48,095 nucleotides of DNA from Bacteroidales bacterium. GTDB taxonomy: Bacteria > Bacteroidota > Bacteroidia > Bacteroidales > TTA-H9. Where the stretch lies: NCBI GenBank assembly GCA_028689615.1, contig JAQVCV010000034.1, positions 1 to 48,095 on the forward strand. Reading direction: 5' to 3'. How positions within the stretch are numbered: the first letter of the stretch is position 1; each line of letters begins with the position of its first letter. Below, in pieces: positions 44,634 through 48,095 of the stretch. A model generated the notes under the pieces. It did not search any database, was not told the DNA's origin, and was given only the letters and a program-made list of their open reading frames with translations. The position numbers and the translations under genes are program-made.

Positions 44634-45947
44634 ATGAATGCACTCATTATGACCGCCCAGCTTATACTGGGACTCTCCATCCTCGTGATTCTTCACGAGT
44701 TGGGCCATTATCTGGCGGCCCGTGCCTTTGGCATCAGGGTCGAAAAGTTTTTCCTTTTCTTCGACGCGTGGGGTTTCAAACTCTTTAGTTTTAAAAAGGG
44801 TGATACCGAGTATGGCGTTGGTTGGCTACCCCTTGGTGGCTATGTGAAAATTGCAGGAATGATCGACGAATCGCTCGATAAAGAACAGCTTAACCAGCCG
44901 CCTCAACCGTGGGAGTTCAGGTCGAAACCCGCATGGCAGCGTCTGATTGTGATGATTGGCGGAGTGACGGTAAACCTGGTGCTTGGCATTCTGTTGTTTG
45001 CCTTCATCTTGTTGAGATATGAAAAAGAGTTCGTAGCGGTGAGCGAGGTGAATCTTCACGGGATTTACGCTTCCGAAGCTGGTCGGGAGGTTGGGTTTCA
45101 AACCGGCGATAAAATATTGGCAATTAATGGCCAGGTGGCTGAACGTTTTAAAGATGTGCAGAGCATGCGAAACCTTTTCGGGTCAACCATAACTGTTGAA
45201 CGCAACGGAAAACCAATCGATATTGTGATTCCTGAAGACTTCTATAAGAAGGATTCACGCGGTGCCCGCAACCGTTTCGTCGAAGCACTTAATTTTGACG
45301 CCGTTGTTGATAGCGTTTTGCCCGGGTTGCCTGCTGCCCTTGCCGGGTTTCAAAAAAGTGACAGGATTATCGCTGTGGATTCAGTTCCCATAGCTAACTA
45401 TGGGCAGTTTCGCGATCTGGCGGCTGCAATGGCTGGCAAAACTTACGCCGTGGCCCTCATTCGTGGAGGCGATACGCTGACAACCAACGTTTCTGCCGAC
45501 TCCACCGGCTTTGTCGGAATCACGGTGGCTATCCCCTACAAGCCAACCCCTTATTCTTTCTTCTCTGCTATGGGTTATGGCTATTCAGACGCTATGGATA
45601 TGTTGGTAATCAATGTAAAGGGACTTGGAAAAGTTTTTTCTGGTAAAGAGAAAGCCACCGATTCTATCCAGGGACCAATTGGAATTGCCCAGATTTATGG
45701 GAGCCAGTGGGTTTGGTCAAAATTCTGGTTCATTACCGCATTGTTGTCTCTTATCCTCGCTTTTATGAATATCCTGCCGATTCCGGCGCTAGATGGTGGC
45801 CACGTGATGTTTCTGATGTACGAGATGGTTACCCGTCGCAAACCCAGCGATAAATTTATGGAGAACGCCCAGATTGTTGGAATGGTAATCTTGTTGGGTA
45901 TCATGGTTTTTGCTGTTGGTAACGATATTTTTAAAATTTTCAAATAG
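44634..45947 (+). CDS. rseP: RseP-family site-2 intramembrane metalloprotease
   Basis: This 437-residue membrane protease has the zinc motif HELGH at residues 21-25 within the first helix, the GDTEYGVGWLPLGGYVKIAGM beta-hairpin near 55-75, two PDZ domains (around 130-220 and 220-300), and the third zinc ligand in NILPIPALDGGH near 375-386. It cleaves membrane-bound anti-sigma factors or signal peptide remnants. It lies 54 bases after dxr and 7 bases before deoC. Confidence 0.94.
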   Translation: MNALIMTAQLILGLSILVILHELGHYLAARAFGIRVEKFFLFFDAWGFKLFSFKKGDTEYGVGWLPLGGYVKIAGMIDESLDKEQLNQPPQPWEFRSKPAWQRLIVMIGGVTVNLVLGILLFAFILLRYEKEFVAVSEVNLHGIYASEAGREVGFQTGDKILAINGQVAERFKDVQSMRNLFGSTITVERNGKPIDIVIPEDFYKKDSRGARNRFVEALNFDAVVDSVLPGLPAALAGFQKSDRIIAVDSVPIANYGQFRDLAAAMAGKTYAVALIRGGDTLTTNVSADSTGFVGITVAIPYKPTPYSFFSAMGYGYSDAMDMLVINVKGLGKVFSGKEKATDSIQGPIGIAQIYGSQWVWSKFWFITALLSLILAFMNILPIPALDGGHVMFLMYEMVTRRKPSDKFMENAQIVGMVILLGIMVFAVGNDIFKIFK

Positions 45948-45954
45948 AATCCCG

Positions 45955-46803
45955 ATGAATGTATTTCCTGATTACAAACGAACCGACTCAGAGTTGTCAA
46001 AACTGGTTGAAGAGATTAAAGCCGGCATCACCACAACAGTTGATGATCTGAAGCTTGCACTCTCACTCATCGACCTGACTACCCTTCAGGGTAACGATCG
46101 CAATGCAACCATCGATCAACTTTGCGTCAAAGCTGCATCTTTGCGCGATACGTCGGTGGGTTTACCCGGTGTTGCTGCCGTTTGTGTGTATCCTCCTTTT
46201 GTACGGCAATGCGTCGCTAAGCTTAAAGATACGGGATTGGCTGTAGCTTCTGTTGCTGGTGCTTTTCCTTCGGGTCAATCGCCTCTTTTTGTGAAGATTG
46301 CCGAAGTGCAATATGCTGTAGAAGAAGGCGCTGGCGAAATTGATATGGTTATTTCACGCGGTTTGTTTCTTGAAGAAAGGTATGCCGAAGTTGGTGGCGA
46401 GATTGCTGCTATCAGGGCTGCCTGTGGCAATGCGCATCTGAAGGTTATACTTGAAACCGGCGAATTGGAAACCATCGCCAACATCCGCAAAGCCTCCGAG
46501 ATTGCTATTACATCGGGCGCTCATTTTATCAAGACATCTACAGGAAAGATCAATCCCGCTGCCACACCTGAAGCCATGTGGGTGATGTGTGAAACCATTG
46601 CCGATTATTTTGCTGCCACCGGTAAAATGGTGGGAATTAAACCTGCGGGCGGCATTGTAAGCTCCCAGGATGCTTTGGTCTATCTTAACATCGTGAGGAA
46701 GGTACTGGGTGAACAATGGCTGACACCAAAATGGTTTAGATTGGGAGCAAGCCGATTGGCCGATAATCTGGTAAACGATATTCAAAAATTTTCTTTGTCA
46801 TGA
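45955..46803 (+). CDS. deoC: Deoxyribose-phosphate aldolase
   Basis: The ATG at 45955 gives 282 residues and starts 7 bases after rseP; the longer frame begins inside rseP. Active-site residues are seen in SLIDLTTLQGND near 38 (aspartate), HFIKTSTGK near 187 (Schiff-base lysine) and VGIKPAGGI near 222 (second lysine). It splits deoxyribose 5-phosphate into glyceraldehyde 3-phosphate and acetaldehyde, feeding deoxynucleoside catabolism. Its stop overlaps the next gene's ATG as ATGA. Confidence 0.94.
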   Translation: MNVFPDYKRTDSELSKLVEEIKAGITTTVDDLKLALSLIDLTTLQGNDRNATIDQLCVKAASLRDTSVGLPGVAAVCVYPPFVRQCVAKLKDTGLAVASVAGAFPSGQSPLFVKIAEVQYAVEEGAGEIDMVISRGLFLEERYAEVGGEIAAIRAACGNAHLKVILETGELETIANIRKASEIAITSGAHFIKTSTGKINPAATPEAMWVMCETIADYFAATGKMVGIKPAGGIVSSQDALVYLNIVRKVLGEQWLTPKWFRLGASRLADNLVNDIQKFSLS

Positions 46804-47330
46804 TGGTAAATACTTTTCAAATGATGGTTGCCTGGCGTAAAGTTGTCGTTGCTGCTTTGCTCGACCTGTTAGCTCTTGTTTTTGTGTTCTTTGTCCCCGC
46901 TCTGTCGCATCACTCCGGATTGCCTGTCTATTTAATTGAGCCAATGCGTGTTATGATTATTTTAGCTCTGTTGCACTCCCACCGTGTCAACGCCTGGGCT
47001 TTGGCTGTTATCCTGCCTGCTTTCTCGTATTTTGTTTCCGGACACCCTTTGCCGGTGAAGATGGTCATCATTACCCTGGAGTTGTTGCTGAACGTGGGCT
47101 TGTTCCAATTGCTGAGGGGGCGTATCTCTCCTTTCTTTGCCATGGCTTCAGCAATTCTTGTCTCCAAAGTATTCTACTATTTGGTTAAATATCTGGTAGT
47201 GTCGTTGGGATGGTTGCAAATGGAACTCTTCGCCACCCCTTTCACTATTCAGTTGATTACCATGTTGGTGTTTAGTGGTTATGCCTTGTTGATTCTTAAT
47301 CCCCGAATTCAGAAAAACAAAAGGAGGTAG
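46800..47330 (+). CDS. Multi-pass membrane protein, resembles an ECF S-component
   Basis: This 176-residue protein has five to six hydrophobic segments. Its size, the ILPAFSYFVSGHPLPVKMVIITLELLLNVGLF region and the basic C-terminus resemble substrate-binding S-components of energy-coupling-factor transporters, but no family is certain. Its ATG overlaps the deoC stop (46800-46803), so it is cotranslated with deoC and might carry a related metabolite. No ECF ATPase or T-component is in the window. Confidence 0.7.
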   Translation: MMVNTFQMMVAWRKVVVAALLDLLALVFVFFVPALSHHSGLPVYLIEPMRVMIILALLHSHRVNAWALAVILPAFSYFVSGHPLPVKMVIITLELLLNVGLFQLLRGRISPFFAMASAILVSKVFYYLVKYLVVSLGWLQMELFATPFTIQLITMLVFSGYALLILNPRIQKNKRR

Positions 47331-47333
47331 CTC

Positions 47334-47741
47334 ATGATGTCTAAAAACAGATTGTTGATCTTGCTTTTTGGTGGGCTGTTTTTTGTTGCCGGATGCGAAA
47401 AAGTTGGAGATGATCCAAACCCTATCGACATCCGTTCTGATTACACCGGAGAATGGGTGGTTACCGAATCAAACTTGAAAAGTACTGACGCCACCTATAC
47501 TGTGAAAATTTCAATTGATGGCACCAACAGTTCGCAAGTTGTTTTGTCAAATTATATGAACTTGGGGTCTTCTGTGCAGGTTAGTGCTGTGGTCACAGAA
47601 ACATCCATCACCATTCCTGTTCAGACTGTCGATTCCTGGACAGTAGCCGGCGCCGGTACTCTTGTTGCCGAAGGAGAGATTCAGTGGAGCCGGTGTTCTG
47701 CCAATCAGTTAGCAGTCAGGGCTGTTTATCGAAGACAGTAA
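47334..47741 (+). CDS. Small lipoprotein, lipocalin-like, unknown function
   Basis: This 135-residue protein has a lipoprotein signal peptide (LLILLFGGLFFVAGC, lipid cysteine near 21). The mature domain is rich in beta-strands with a YTGEWVVTES opening, as in small Bacteroidetes lipocalin-like lipoproteins. Two ATGs in a row (47334 and 47337) are possible. An AAAGGAGGT just upstream overlaps the previous stop, an unusually strong ribosome site for this group. A terminator follows 21 bases after the stop. Confidence 0.75.
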   Translation: MMSKNRLLILLFGGLFFVAGCEKVGDDPNPIDIRSDYTGEWVVTESNLKSTDATYTVKISIDGTNSSQVVLSNYMNLGSSVQVSAVVTETSITIPVQTVDSWTVAGAGTLVAEGEIQWSRCSANQLAVRAVYRRQ

Positions 47742-47762
47742 TACCGTTTTTTTTAGCAAAAC

Positions 47763-47790
47763 AAAAAGCCCGGTCATACCCGGGCTTTTT
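47763..47790 (+). terminator. Rho-independent terminator after the lipoprotein gene
   Basis: AAAAAGCCCGG (47763-47773) pairs perfectly with CCGGGCTTTTT (47780-47790) around a 6-base loop. The A-run on one side and T-run on the other would also let it act on a minus-strand transcript from the right edge. Confidence 0.92.
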
Positions 47791-47826
47791 GTTTTCATTG
47801 ACGCTTCTTGGTCTGGAAATTTAGTT

Positions 47827-48095
47827 TCATTCGGTCTCCTTCTCCAGTTTGTTCAGCCGTTGTATTACCGAATCGTAGGCCTCGACAAATCGATCGGGCG
47901 TGAGAGTAAGTTGTTTAAGAATTCTCTCATAACCAGTTTTAGTGGTATGGTATCGGGCAAAAAGCGAGTCCTGACTTCGACAATGCGCCACCCTAAATGG
48001 ATTTCCAGAAATTTTCCTCGAATAATTGAGCGATAGATCTGTGTCTTTGGGTTAGGAGCATTGTTTTTGTAATAGTGCTGCTGCTCTTAGGTAGC
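47827..48095 (-). pseudogene. Possible frameshifted DUF4296-like gene, C-terminal part
   Basis: On the minus strand a frame open from 48051 to a stop at 47827 ends in a protein-like tail containing YERILKQLTLTP, FVEAYDSVIQRLNK and LEKETE. This resembles the C-terminus of DUF4296 lipoproteins (acidic or aromatic start, T..P..F...YD.VI.RL). Upstream, a second frame reads GKFLEIHLGWRIVEV, like the family's 'L.DIHLAE' helix, but out of frame with the tail. No ATG serves the tail frame. Either the gene is decayed or the sequence near the edge has errors. Confidence 0.35.

Noticed and set aside
1-48095. CRISPR arrays, tRNA or rRNA genes, insertion sequences, prophage
   Set aside because: I found no regularly spaced repeats, no tRNA-like cloverleaf, and no transposase, integrase or phage structural protein among the coding regions.

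Overview
The window looks like a chromosomal segment of a Bacteroidetes (FCB-group) bacterium. The evidence is a PorW/SprE-like type IX secretion lipoprotein beside a bactofilin and AtpZ, a GH92 alpha-mannosidase, promoter elements of the Bacteroidetes type (TTTG, 19 nt, TAnnTTTG), and starts that mostly lack Shine-Dalgarno sequences. I see no rRNA, tRNA, CRISPR array, transposase or integrase.

Layout. Positions 1-7786 (minus strand) hold one tight run: xdhC, xdhA (FeS+FAD), xdhB (Mo subunit), a FlgJ-type glucosaminidase, a TfoX C-terminal-domain protein and a Nat-type ABC exporter pair. A 5' gene fragment lies at the left edge. A 733-bp divergent region with inverted repeats and a textbook Bacteroidetes promoter leads to the mevalonate operon at 8520-13769 (IPP isomerase type 2, HMG-CoA reductase, GHMP kinase, mevalonate diphosphate decarboxylase, mevalonate kinase), which ends in a strong terminator. 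A UbiA/MenA-type prenyltransferase, a GH92 mannosidase, an outer-membrane-type protein, a small membrane protein and an EamA transporter follow.

Positions 20058-34507 form the most interesting block. It is a version of the E. coli yge/ygf 'selenium-dependent molybdenum hydroxylase' and purine-catabolism cluster. ygeW, ygeY and a MocA-type cytidylyltransferase are on the minus strand. ygfK, two fold-type II PLP enzymes, a fused FeS/Mo hydroxylase (XdhD-like), ssnA and hyuA form a very tight plus-strand operon. The usual diaminopropionate ammonia-lyase ygeX is not here; the two PLP enzymes, one with a threonine-synthase-like zinc ribbon, may take its place. Together with the two-subunit xanthine dehydrogenase at the left, this suggests oxidation, ring opening, deamination and carbamoyl transfer of purines or related N-heterocycles.

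Positions 34557-48095 are mostly housekeeping: a GT2 glycosyltransferase, fabD, a BI-1 family protein, folE, a PTPS-type pterin synthase, AtpI-like, AtpZ, bactofilin and PorW/SprE on the minus strand. An M23 peptidase, dxr, rseP, deoC, a multi-pass membrane protein and a lipoprotein follow on the plus strand. The right edge holds what looks like a frameshifted DUF4296-type C-terminus. The presence of dxr (MEP pathway) and of a mevalonate operon 30 kb apart in the same genome is notable.
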